From positions 1 to 62,832 of the forward strand of contig JAABQX010000037.1 in NCBI GenBank assembly GCA_011391215.1: a stretch of DNA of 62,832 bases, given 5' to 3'. Below are positions 31,050 to 38,171 of this stretch, in pieces (position 1 is the stretch's first letter; the number at the start of each line of letters is the position of its first letter). The notes under the pieces were generated by a model. The model saw only the letters and a program-made list of their open reading frames with translations, was not told the origin of the DNA and made no database searches. The stretch comes from Rhodocyclaceae bacterium (GTDB lineage: Bacteria; Pseudomonadota; Gammaproteobacteria; Burkholderiales; Rhodocyclaceae). The position numbers and the translations under genes are program-made.

Positions 31050-31606
31050 AGATCGAGGGCAGTTGGCGCGAGTATCTGCGTAAGTGGCGCGGCACTACGG
31101 CCGGCGGCCCGCCACGCGTCCATAGTGATGAAGTCTTTTGGTCTTGGCTCGGTGCGGTGCTCGGCATCGGGCTGCTGGCCTGGCTCGGTGAGCGTTATTT
31201 TGCACCGCACGACCTGCACCTGATGATTGGCTCTTTCGGCGCTTCCGCAGTGCTGCTCTACGGCGCGCCGCGCAGCCCGCTGGCGCAGCCGCGCAATCTG
31301 CTCGGCGGACATTTCATCTCGGCGCTGGTGGGCGTTTTTTGTTGGCAGATGTTTCACGATTATCCTGTGCTGGCCCAGGCGCTCGCCGTCGCCACGGCCA
31401 TCGCGCTGATGCACCTGACGCGCACCCTGCATCCGCCCGGCGGCGCGACGGCACTCATCGCCACACTCGGCTCGGCGGAGATTCAGCGTCTGGGATTCTG
31501 GTATGTGCTGATGCCGGCGACGCTGGGGCCGCTGATTCTTTTATTCGTCGCGCTGGTGGTGAATAATCTGCCACGCACACGGCGTTATCCGGAAGTCTGG
31601 TTTTGA
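31046..31606 (+). CDS. HPP family membrane protein
   Basis: 186 residues with four membrane helices. The defining motif TLHPPGGATALIA is present, as are GSFGASAVLLYGAP and a QPRNLLGGH-like loop. HPP proteins have been associated with nitrite transport in plastids and cyanobacteria and occur near denitrification genes in bacteria; that function here is an inference. Coupled to the preceding small gene (ATGA) and following gene (TTGA). Confidence 0.88.
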   Translation: MKIEGSWREYLRKWRGTTAGGPPRVHSDEVFWSWLGAVLGIGLLAWLGERYFAPHDLHLMIGSFGASAVLLYGAPRSPLAQPRNLLGGHFISALVGVFCWQMFHDYPVLAQALAVATAIALMHLTRTLHPPGGATALIATLGSAEIQRLGFWYVLMPATLGPLILLFVALVVNNLPRTRRYPEVWF

Positions 31607-32328
31607 TAGTTCGATTCTTTACTCTGCTGCTGTCAGTCCCGCTTACCTGCCTGGCGCTCGACACAGACATGCCGCCGCTGCGCGATCCCATCGCCGACTA
31701 CGCCCGCCGCGCTGCGGCGCCCGAGCCGCTGCGCTGTGACTCATCCGAAAGCCTTGCCTTGCCGGTGGCATTGAGCCCGGACGCGCGGCCGGAAACGCGC
31801 TTCGATGCGGCGACGGGCCGTCTGCACATCTTTTACGACATGCAGTTCAACGATCTCACCGAAGGCTGGAACTGGCACCCGTTGGCGCCTGCGGCAGGGG
31901 AGGATTACTACACCTACAAATATCTGTTGCTCGGCTCGACGACCGAGGATCGCGGCAGCTATCCGGTCGATGACATTTTCGGCATGTACCGGGAATTTCC
32001 CGTGCGCTGGCGCTACGATTACTTTTTCGCCTTCGACAATCCCTATGCCTTCTATCCGCGCGGCACGGACAACGCTAGCGGCTTTGCCACCATGCTGGAA
32101 ATGCCGGCCGAAGAGGCAACCCGCCTCGCCGGCGGCGATCTGCGCATGGCGCTACGCGGTCGCTTGCGGGCTGATTGCCTGTCGGAAAGCACTACGTTCT
32201 GGAAGGCTACCCTATCCCAGCCGGTCGATTTCACGCTGAAAAAGCGCTACCTGATCGGCCAGCTGGAAGAGATTATTTTCTACGACCAGGCATCAGGAAA
32301 GGTGCTCGCCCGGCTGGCAGCGCACTGA
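31603..32328 (+). CDS. Exported protein of unknown function
   Basis: 241 residues starting at TTG (the first three bases overlap the HPP stop as TTGA). A signal peptide (FFTLLLSVPLTCLAL) precedes a mature protein rich in aromatic residues, for example LTEGWNWHPLAP, YYTYKYLLLG and RWRYDYFFAFDNPYAFYP. Two Cys are seen (PLRCDSS and RADCLSE). No family is recognised. Its position as the last gene of the DUF2249-HPP operon suggests a periplasmic accessory. Confidence 0.68.
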   Translation: MIVRFFTLLLSVPLTCLALDTDMPPLRDPIADYARRAAAPEPLRCDSSESLALPVALSPDARPETRFDAATGRLHIFYDMQFNDLTEGWNWHPLAPAAGEDYYTYKYLLLGSTTEDRGSYPVDDIFGMYREFPVRWRYDYFFAFDNPYAFYPRGTDNASGFATMLEMPAEEATRLAGGDLRMALRGRLRADCLSESTTFWKATLSQPVDFTLKKRYLIGQLEEIIFYDQASGKVLARLAAH

Positions 32329-32330
32329 AG

Positions 32331-32354
32331 GCCGTCCCGCCAGCGCCGACTTTT
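32331..32354 (-). repeat. 24-bp dispersed repeat, copy 8 (perfect)
   Basis: Exact consensus. On the minus strand its first A is the last base of the stop codon of the 60-residue gene at 32354 to 32536. It also lies two bases after the stop of the convergent plus-strand gene. It marks the left edge of the defence-type island. Confidence 0.95.
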
Positions 32355-32536
32355 CACTGGTTTTCGGCAGATTGTGAAGAAGCCTCGGGAACCGCTGTCG
32401 GAATCGATTCAAAGAGTTCGCGGATGCGCGGCTCGGTCTGGGCCAGCAAGAGTGGATTCTGCCGATATGTCGCCAGCAGGAATGCGCGGTTAGCCTCGAT
32501 CTCGCGGATCAGGCGAAAATTCTCTTCGCCCGTCAT
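32354..32536 (-). CDS. Small partner protein of the nucleotidyltransferase
   Basis: 60 residues, mostly helical and charged (NFRLIREIEANRAFLLATY, then EPRIRELFESIP). Its ATG overlaps the nucleotidyltransferase stop by four bases, so the two are coupled. A toxin-antitoxin-like pair is possible, but no known HEPN motif (R-x4-6-H) is seen, and the function remains open. Confidence 0.6.
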   Translation of the reverse strand: MTGEENFRLIREIEANRAFLLATYRQNPLLLAQTEPRIRELFESIPTAVPEASSQSAENQ

Positions 32537-33027
32537 GCCGATGCTCCATTGCGCAACTTCGTCAGCGCTTCGACGTCGATTGCATCTTTGCCGCGCCCGG
32601 TGCCCGTTTTCATTGCGATCAGATGATCGATCGAGGCGACCGGGATGCGGTAGGGGCCCATGTCGATCGGCACTGCGGCGACGCGCAACTCGGCATACGG
32701 CACCACTGGGCGAACCAAAATATCGATGACCGTCGCTTGCGCTTCCGGGCTGCGCAAGCTGAAGGCCAACATGCCTTTTTCGCGATGCCATTGTTCGATC
32801 AGCTCGGGGCGGGTTAGCGATTCGATGGGCACCGGAATCGTTGGTTGCAGACCGGCCGCCTTGGCACCGTCGATGAAGCGCCGCAGATTGGCCTCATCCA
32901 TCGCCAACACGACGTCGACATCCATCGTCATCCGCGGGTAACCGTGCAAGGCGACCGCCAGTCCGCCGACCAATACGAAGTCGATGTCGTTTTCCGCCAG
33001 CAGTTTGATGAGGTCGAACATGCCCAT
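32533..33027 (-). CDS. Nucleotidyltransferase-fold protein (AbiEii/MNT-like)
   Basis: 164 residues. LAENDIDFVLVGGLAVALHGYPRMTMDVDVVL contains the GG turn and the two Asp (D-x-D in MDVDVVLA) of the polymerase-beta nucleotidyltransferase fold. Such genes are frequent in toxin-antitoxin and defence islands. It is 9 bp after the restriction-modification gene and coupled to the small gene downstream, so the three may be transcribed together. The substrate is unknown. Confidence 0.8.
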   Translation of the reverse strand: MGMFDLIKLLAENDIDFVLVGGLAVALHGYPRMTMDVDVVLAMDEANLRRFIDGAKAAGLQPTIPVPIESLTRPELIEQWHREKGMLAFSLRSPEAQATVIDILVRPVVPYAELRVAAVPIDMGPYRIPVASIDHLIAMKTGTGRGKDAIDVEALTKLRNGASA

Positions 33028-33036
33028 GGCGCTACC

Positions 33037-36000
33037 TTACCCCAACCACCGGCCATCCTCCAACTGCCTTGCCCGACCCAGCGTGGCGAGCGTGGCGAGC
33101 AGTTCGGGGAGTCTGGATTTCCACTTGCCTTTGCCGGTGAATCCGGCGGCGATGTCGGTTTCGGCTTGGGGCGATTGATTGAGGGCGTTGGCGAGGGCTG
33201 ACATTTGTTCGGGGAGAGATTGGGGCCAAGCTTGCGTCGGAGCGGGCGGGGCTGGGGGACGCCCGACCTCCTCATGGTTATCACAAATCGTCGGCCGGGC
33301 GTCCCCCATCCCCGCCATCGGCGTTTGGGTTTGCTCGGGGGCTTGAAAGGCGGGGCGCAGCCAGCGGATGTGGCCTGCGGCTTCCTCGGCGCGGCGTTTG
33401 GTGTTGAGGGCGACGAGGCGTTCGAGGAGTTGTGCGTCGCCGGGCTGGTCGTGCCAACCATAGGCATCGAGCACGGCGGTGTCGAGGTCGTCGTGGAAGG
33501 ATTTGAGGACGGCAACAAGGCCCTTGTCGTAGGCATTGCGCTCTTTTGCGGTCAACTCCGCCATCCCGCCAGCGCCGACTTTTTGCAGCACGTTGTAGAG
33601 GCCGGTCAGTGTCAGCTCGGCGTGCTGGGCGAGCACGCGCTTGCGCTGGGCGTCGAGCTGTTCGGCGAGGTCGCGGATGCGGGTTTGTTGTGCGGGGCTG
33701 GCGGCGGGGAAGGGGAAGGCGTCGAAGCATTTGCCTTTGTTGTAGACCGGATCGTTGCCGACTCCGAGCCAACCACCCGCCGCCAACGCCCAGACGACAT
33801 GCACACGACTGGAGAGCACGCCGAGCGCGTAGGCATCGTCGAGGGCGATGGCGATCAGCTTGTCGTCGGGCAGGATGCTGGCGTCGAGAAACTGGAAGAC
33901 GCGATGCTTGGCGGTTTGGCCGGTGGCGATGTAACGCTGCAGACCGTTCACGCTGGCACGCATGCGAGGCTGGTTCTCACCAAACAACCACCAGTTTTCG
34001 CGCCTCGATTTGCGCGGGTTGTCATCGCGGTGGGGCTTCACGAGATTGTGCAGGCGTTGCCAAGTGGCGGGATAGCGGCGACGCAAGCCATCTTCGGTCA
34101 GGCCGAAGGTGTCGATGACCATTACGCCACGTGGCCGATCGGTAAGGTCTTTGCCGTTGCGGTAGGGGCGCAGCAGTGCGCCGCCATCCAATGCCTGCCC
34201 TTCTTCCGGCGTGACGAGGAAGCCCTCGCCGTGCGGGATCATGCCGCGGTAACTCAGGCCATCGTTGGCCTGCAAGGGCTGCGCGGCAGCGACGTTGGCG
34301 CCGATGCTTAGGTCTGGGTGAATCGCGCCACGCTGTTCGTTCAGCGTGACTTCCAAACCTTCACCGCCGGTCGCGCGTTCCTCCAACACGGTGAGCAAGC
34401 GTCCATCCGCCGTCCCGCCAGCGCCGACTGTCATGGCAATCCGTACCGCCGCGCCGTCGCCGCCGTCGACCCACGGGTGGTCGGGGATGGCGAAGGCCAG
34501 ATGCAGCTTGCCGAGGTGCTTTTCCAGTACGCGGCGGTTGAAGGTCTGCGTCAGGCTGTTGGTGGTGATGAGGCCGAACTGTTGGAGCTTGCCGGCTGCG
34601 ACCAGTGCGGCTGCCTTGTGCCACCAGAACATGACGAGGTCGGCCGAGTCAGGGATGTCCGGGTAGGCAGCACGCAAAGCGTCGACATATTCGTCGCCCA
34701 GCGCCAAACGCATGCGTTTGTTGCCGATGAAGGGCGGATTGCCGACAACGTAATCCGCTTCCGGCCATTGCGCCGGTTTGCCCTCGGCGAGCACCGCATC
34801 ACGGCATTCGATGTTGCGGAAATCGCGCAGCACCGGTTCGGGCGGGCGGACGTTTCCTCTTGTGCGGTAATGCCATTGCAGATAGCCGATCCACAGCACC
34901 AGCTCGGCAATCGCGGCGGCGCGCGGGTTGAGTTCGAGGCCGAGGAACTGGTGCGGGTCGACGGTCAGCCCTGCGGTTTCCAGCCGGCCCTGCGTATCGC
35001 CGAACTGGTCGAGCAGATCGAGCACTTCGCCTTCGAGGCGTTTCAAATGTTCCAGCGTGACGTAGAGAAAGTTCGCCGTGCCGCAGGCCGGGTCGAGCAC
35101 CTTGATCTGGCAGAGGCGGTGGTGAAAGGCGTGCAGCGTGTCGCGTGCCTCGTTGAGCTTGGCCGTGTTGGCCAAAAGCAGCGCGGCGGCTTTGACGTTG
35201 TCCCATTCGGCGCGCAGCGGCTCGATGACGGTGGGCAGCACGAGGCGCTCGACATACGGGCGCGGCGTGTATTCGGCGCCGAGGCTGTGACGTTCGGCGG
35301 GGTCGAGCGAGCGCGTCAGCAGCGTGCCGAAAATGGCCGGCTCGACCTGCGTCCATTCGGCTTTGGCGGCGAGTTGCAGTTGGCCGATTTGCTCGCGCGT
35401 CAGCGGTAGCGCGGTGGTGTCCTTGAACAGCTTGCCGTTGATGCGCGGCAATGTTTCGCGCAGGATCACCGAGAAGCCGCCGCGATCCATCTCGCCCCAC
35501 AGCGTTTGCACCATCGGCTGGAACTGCTCGGGCGTGTTCGCCACGCTGTCGAGCAGGCCGGTGAAGGAGCGCTGCGGAATCAGGCCGACATCTTCGGCAA
35601 ACATGCTGAACAGGCAGCGGGTCAGGAATCCGGCAACGACTTCCGGGCTGTGCTGTGCTTCCAGTGACTTGGCGATGAGGGCGAGCCGGTCGGCGATCTC
35701 GCGCGTGACCTTGGCGCTGGCGGTGGCCGGGTCGAGCGAGAGCGGATCGAGCCACACTGAACGCAAACGCGCCCGCACCTTGTCATCGCGCAGGTCGGCG
35801 AGGCGAATGCGGTGCGAGCGCGGGTCGGGGAAGGGGGTGTAGGTCGCGCCCGTGCGGCTGAATTCGGCATACAGCTCGATGACATGGCCGACATCGACGA
35901 CGATCAGGAAGGGCGGCCGGCCTTCGTCGGCGGGCAGGGCGCGGGCGTAGTTCTCGGCCTGGGCGCGGGCGCGCAAGAGCGCGTCGTCGAACACCTTGCC

Positions 36001-36294
36001 GATGGCTTCGGCGAGCTTGGTCTGCTTGGCTTCGAGGATGAAACAGACGCGCCGGTAGCAATCGATGAAGCCGTTGGAACTCGATCCATCGCCATGCGCG
36101 AAGGTGACGCGGCGCTCGAAGACATAGGCGTTGTCGCGCAAATCCGCCTGCGCCGGCTCCGGCTTGGGCAGGTCGAGCAGCTCGCACAGCTCGGTGATAA
36201 AGAGCTGGTAATTGGCGCGCTCGGAACCGCCGGCGGATTGCCAGCGGGTGATGAACTTTTCGATGTGGGGGGCGATTTCAGCGGGGGAGGTCAT
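33037..36294 (-). CDS. MmeI-like type IIG/IIL restriction-modification enzyme
   Basis: 1085 residues. An N-terminal PD-(D/E)XK-like segment (GFIDCYRRVCFILEAKQTK, about residues 75 to 93) provides D and E-x-K for DNA cleavage. The helical spacer (FLTRCLFSMFAEDVGLIP) is typical of the family. The methyltransferase has the SAM motif VLDPACGTANFLYV (about 400) and catalytic NPPF in VVGNPPFIGNKRMR (about 520). The C-terminus should be the target recognition domain. One chain would thus both methylate and cut. Two copies of the 24-bp repeat lie in frame, giving TVGAGGTADG (about 622) and QKVGAGGMAE (about 905). ATG 36294 follows the N-terminal family pattern. Confidence 0.85.
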   Translation of the reverse strand: MTSPAEIAPHIEKFITRWQSAGGSERANYQLFITELCELLDLPKPEPAQADLRDNAYVFERRVTFAHGDGSSSNGFIDCYRRVCFILEAKQTKLAEAIGKVFDDALLRARAQAENYARALPADEGRPPFLIVVDVGHVIELYAEFSRTGATYTPFPDPRSHRIRLADLRDDKVRARLRSVWLDPLSLDPATASAKVTREIADRLALIAKSLEAQHSPEVVAGFLTRCLFSMFAEDVGLIPQRSFTGLLDSVANTPEQFQPMVQTLWGEMDRGGFSVILRETLPRINGKLFKDTTALPLTREQIGQLQLAAKAEWTQVEPAIFGTLLTRSLDPAERHSLGAEYTPRPYVERLVLPTVIEPLRAEWDNVKAAALLLANTAKLNEARDTLHAFHHRLCQIKVLDPACGTANFLYVTLEHLKRLEGEVLDLLDQFGDTQGRLETAGLTVDPHQFLGLELNPRAAAIAELVLWIGYLQWHYRTRGNVRPPEPVLRDFRNIECRDAVLAEGKPAQWPEADYVVGNPPFIGNKRMRLALGDEYVDALRAAYPDIPDSADLVMFWWHKAAALVAAGKLQQFGLITTNSLTQTFNRRVLEKHLGKLHLAFAIPDHPWVDGGDGAAVRIAMTVGAGGTADGRLLTVLEERATGGEGLEVTLNEQRGAIHPDLSIGANVAAAQPLQANDGLSYRGMIPHGEGFLVTPEEGQALDGGALLRPYRNGKDLTDRPRGVMVIDTFGLTEDGLRRRYPATWQRLHNLVKPHRDDNPRKSRRENWWLFGENQPRMRASVNGLQRYIATGQTAKHRVFQFLDASILPDDKLIAIALDDAYALGVLSSRVHVVWALAAGGWLGVGNDPVYNKGKCFDAFPFPAASPAQQTRIRDLAEQLDAQRKRVLAQHAELTLTGLYNVLQKVGAGGMAELTAKERNAYDKGLVAVLKSFHDDLDTAVLDAYGWHDQPGDAQLLERLVALNTKRRAEEAAGHIRWLRPAFQAPEQTQTPMAGMGDARPTICDNHEEVGRPPAPPAPTQAWPQSLPEQMSALANALNQSPQAETDIAAGFTGKGKWKSRLPELLATLATLGRARQLEDGRWLG
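33560..33583 (-). repeat. 24-bp dispersed repeat, copy 9 (inside RM gene)
   Basis: One mismatch (A for G at position 4). In frame it encodes KVGAGGMA on the minus strand, in the C-terminal part of the restriction-modification enzyme. Confidence 0.93.
34409..34432 (-). repeat. 24-bp dispersed repeat, copy 10 (inside RM gene)
   Basis: Two mismatches, both in the terminal TTTT (read as TGTC). In frame it encodes TVGAGGTA. Confidence 0.88.
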
Positions 36295-36312
36295 GTCAGC
36301 CAGATTGTAGCC

Positions 36313-36336
36313 GCCGTCCCGCCAGCACCGACTTTT
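36313..36336 (-). repeat. 24-bp dispersed repeat, copy 11 (on PIN gene stop)
   Basis: One mismatch (A for G in CCAGCACC). Its first A on the minus strand is the last base of the TGA stop of the PIN gene and it reads in that gene's direction, 18 bp before the RM gene start. Confidence 0.93.
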
Positions 36337-36770
36337 CATCCGCTTTGCAACCCTTGTAAGAACGCTTCTGCACCGAGGATCGGGCAGGTGAAGCTGTCGG
36401 CCAGCGCGAGTAGGTCGCCATCGCCGCTCACCAGTGCATCGGCCTTGCCGGCCAGCGCTAATAGCAGAAATGGCGTATCGAAGGGATCGCGACACGCCAG
36501 CACCACCGGTGGTGGGTCGGGGATGAGTACGGTTTCGCACCAGGGCAGGTAGTCGGCCAGGAGTTCCTCTTGTTCGTCGGGCGACAGCCTGAATTTTGGA
36601 TAGGCGAGGACGCGGATCAGTTCCGCCACCGTGGCGCGCGAAACCAACGGGCAAATACGGCCGCTTTGCCAGGCTTCGCGCAGTGCAGCGAGGCGGCCAT
36701 GAGAAAAGACCAGCGCCGAGAGAACGAGATTGGTATCAAGAACGACCCGCTGCGGACGGCAGCGCTTCAT
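36336..36770 (-). CDS. PIN-domain toxin (VapC-like)
   Basis: 144 residues. Acidic residues of the PIN RNase active site are seen in VVLDTNLVLSAL, in SRATVAELIRVLAYPKF and in KADALVSGDGDLLAL. The spacing fits the COG1569-type putative toxin group. It is coupled to the AbrB-like gene by a four-base overlap, a standard toxin-antitoxin layout. Likely cuts RNA when freed from its partner. Confidence 0.87.
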   Translation of the reverse strand: MKRCRPQRVVLDTNLVLSALVFSHGRLAALREAWQSGRICPLVSRATVAELIRVLAYPKFRLSPDEQEELLADYLPWCETVLIPDPPPVVLACRDPFDTPFLLLALAGKADALVSGDGDLLALADSFTCPILGAEAFLQGLQSG

Positions 36771-36991
36771 TTCGCGCCGCGCGCCCAGGTTACCGCAGCG
36801 GCAATATCGCTTGCATCAAGGCCCAGTTCGGCCAACTTGGCGCGTACCGCGTCGCCGCGCTGGATGCGCACCGGCGTTAGGACGATGGCGCCGTTCTTAG
36901 CTTCGACATCGAAATACTCGGCCGGGCCGACGGCGGACACGATATTTTTCGGCAGGGTCAGTTGGTTCTTTGAGGTCAATTTGGCGAGCAT
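36767..36991 (-). CDS. AbrB/MazE-like antitoxin
   Basis: 74 residues from the ATG at 36991 (an upstream GTG at 37003 is also in frame). LTSKNQLTLPKNIVSAVGPAEYFDVEAKNG is a swapped-hairpin AbrB DNA-binding domain. The C-terminal part should bind the PIN toxin. An inverted repeat just upstream, 37005 to 37021, is a likely autoregulatory operator. Confidence 0.87.
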   Translation of the reverse strand: MLAKLTSKNQLTLPKNIVSAVGPAEYFDVEAKNGAIVLTPVRIQRGDAVRAKLAELGLDASDIAAAVTWARGAK

Positions 36992-37004
36992 GGCGAATTC
37001 CACA

Positions 37005-37021
37005 AGTAAGGATTCCTTACT
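37005..37021. promoter_or_regulatory. Palindromic operator before the AbrB-like antitoxin gene
   Basis: AGTAAGGA-T-TCCTTACT, a perfect 8-bp inverted repeat with a one-base centre, ending about 14 bp before the ATG. Toxin-antitoxin operons are usually autoregulated through such sites. Confidence 0.7.
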
Positions 37022-37056
37022 CTAGTGCTTGTGCGCTGAATAATCAAGCACAGTGC

Positions 37057-37080
37057 GCCGTCCTGCCAGCGCCGACTTTT
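37057..37080 (-). repeat. 24-bp dispersed repeat, copy 12 (one mismatch)
   Basis: T for C at position 8. It lies 41 bp after the norF-like stop and reads in its direction. With the copy at 32331 it brackets the defence-type island. Confidence 0.93.
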
Positions 37081-37121
37081 GCGCGCTGGAAATTTCCTGA
37101 CGGGCCGGACCTTCAGCAGCC

Positions 37122-37406
37122 TTAGGAGCCGATCGTGGTCAGCCGCCGGATGACATCGCCCCAGCCGTGGCTGAGGATCACCAGCAGCGGCACGAGGGTG
37201 ACGAAGGCGTAGAGAACGCGGCGGATCTTTGTGTTGGCGCTGGTCATTTCCATGTAGTGGTCGATCACCATGCGGCCCTTGAAGGCGATCAGCCCGGCGA
37301 CGGTGAAGGTCAGCGGCCAGCCGGCATGACCGGTTTCGGCGAGCCAGGCGCCCGCCGCCGTCAGGCCGACGAGCAATAACCAGATCTTTTCAGCGTGACC
37401 GATCAT
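37122..37406 (-). CDS. NorF-like small membrane protein (second copy)
   Basis: 94 residues with three hydrophobic segments. It resembles the prokaryotic cytochrome oxidase subunit IV/NorF type: AFKGRMVIDHYMEM is close to the KxxxI-DxFM-like phrase of NorF. The four-base overlap with the NorE-like gene repeats the norE-norF order found at 55684 to 56550. Such pairs support nitric oxide reduction without being catalytic subunits. Confidence 0.75.
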   Translation of the reverse strand: MIGHAEKIWLLLVGLTAAGAWLAETGHAGWPLTFTVAGLIAFKGRMVIDHYMEMTSANTKIRRVLYAFVTLVPLLVILSHGWGDVIRRLTTIGS

Positions 37407-38029
37407 CGCAGTACATAGAAGAAGGGAAAAATCACCAGCCAGATCACGTCGGTGGTGTGCCAATACACGGCGGCGGCTTCCAGCCCGCTGTAGTCTTTTG
37501 CGGAATACACGCCGAGCGCGGTGCGGACCGCGACCCACATCAAGCCAAGCAGGCCCCAGCTGACATGCACGAGGTGATTGAGCGTCAGGTAATAGTAGGT
37601 GGTGTAGAAAATGCCGGCTTCGCCGTCGATGCCATGGGCGACGTTCCAGCGGATCTCGAAGAACTTGATCAGCGGGTAGCCGCAACCGAGCAGGATCGCC
37701 AGTATCACCCAGCGCAGCGTTGCGCCGCGTGATTCACGGCGGATCGCCTCGACCGCCTTCACCATACAGTAGCCGCTCGTCAGCAGCAGCAGGGTGATGG
37801 CGACGCCTGCCGAGGTGACGAGTTTGTCCGGCCCGGTCAGGAAGGCTTCCGGGTGGTGGGAGCGGGCGACGAAATAGACGCCGAAGAGCAGCAGGAACTC
37901 GACCAGTACGCAGAAGATGCCGACCCAGATGCCACTGTTGCCGGGAACGCGCTCAGGGCTGTGGGCGTCAAAAGTCGGCGCTGGCAGGACGGCGTCCTCG
38001 GTGACAATGGTGGCAATGGTGGAACTCAT
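37403..38029 (-). CDS. NorE-like heme-copper oxidase subunit III (second copy)
   Basis: 208 residues with five membrane helices after a soluble start. It shows NSGIWVGIFCVLVEFLLLFGVYF, KFFEIRWNVAHGI, HLVHVSWGLLGL and the final AAAVYWHTTDVIWLVIFP, typical of NorE/CoxC. Residues 13 to 20 (AVLPAPTF) come from an in-frame copy of the 24-bp repeat. FNR/Dnr-like sequence stands upstream at 38103. A paralogue lies in the nor cluster at 55684. Confidence 0.88.
   Translation of the reverse strand: MSSTIATIVTEDAVLPAPTFDAHSPERVPGNSGIWVGIFCVLVEFLLLFGVYFVARSHHPEAFLTGPDKLVTSAGVAITLLLLTSGYCMVKAVEAIRRESRGATLRWVILAILLGCGYPLIKFFEIRWNVAHGIDGEAGIFYTTYYYLTLNHLVHVSWGLLGLMWVAVRTALGVYSAKDYSGLEAAAVYWHTTDVIWLVIFPFFYVLR
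37970..37993 (+). repeat. 24-bp dispersed repeat, copy 13 (inside norE-like gene)
   Basis: One mismatch (A for G in GGCAGGAC). In frame with the minus-strand norE-like gene it encodes AVLPAPTF near the N-terminus, before the first membrane helix. Confidence 0.93.
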
Positions 38030-38102
38030 GCGACGCAGTGTAGGCGGGCTGCGAAGAAAAACGCATGAGGCAGATCAAGACGGCGCCACTCAACCTACAG
38101 CA

Positions 38103-38116
38103 TTGATTAAAATCAC
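38103..38116. promoter_or_regulatory. FNR/Dnr box between norE-like gene and heme-sensor gene
   Basis: TTGAT-TAAA-ATCAC, one change from consensus. It is about 80 bp before the minus-strand norE-like ATG and about 60 bp before the plus-strand GGDEF/EAL gene, so it may serve either or both. A weaker site, ATGAG-GCAG-ATCAA at 38065 to 38078, lies closer to the norE-like gene. Confidence 0.6.
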
Positions 38117-38171
38117 CTCGGCGAATTTGCATTAAGGATATGATTAACTTTCCTGAAAACTATGACTTTCG

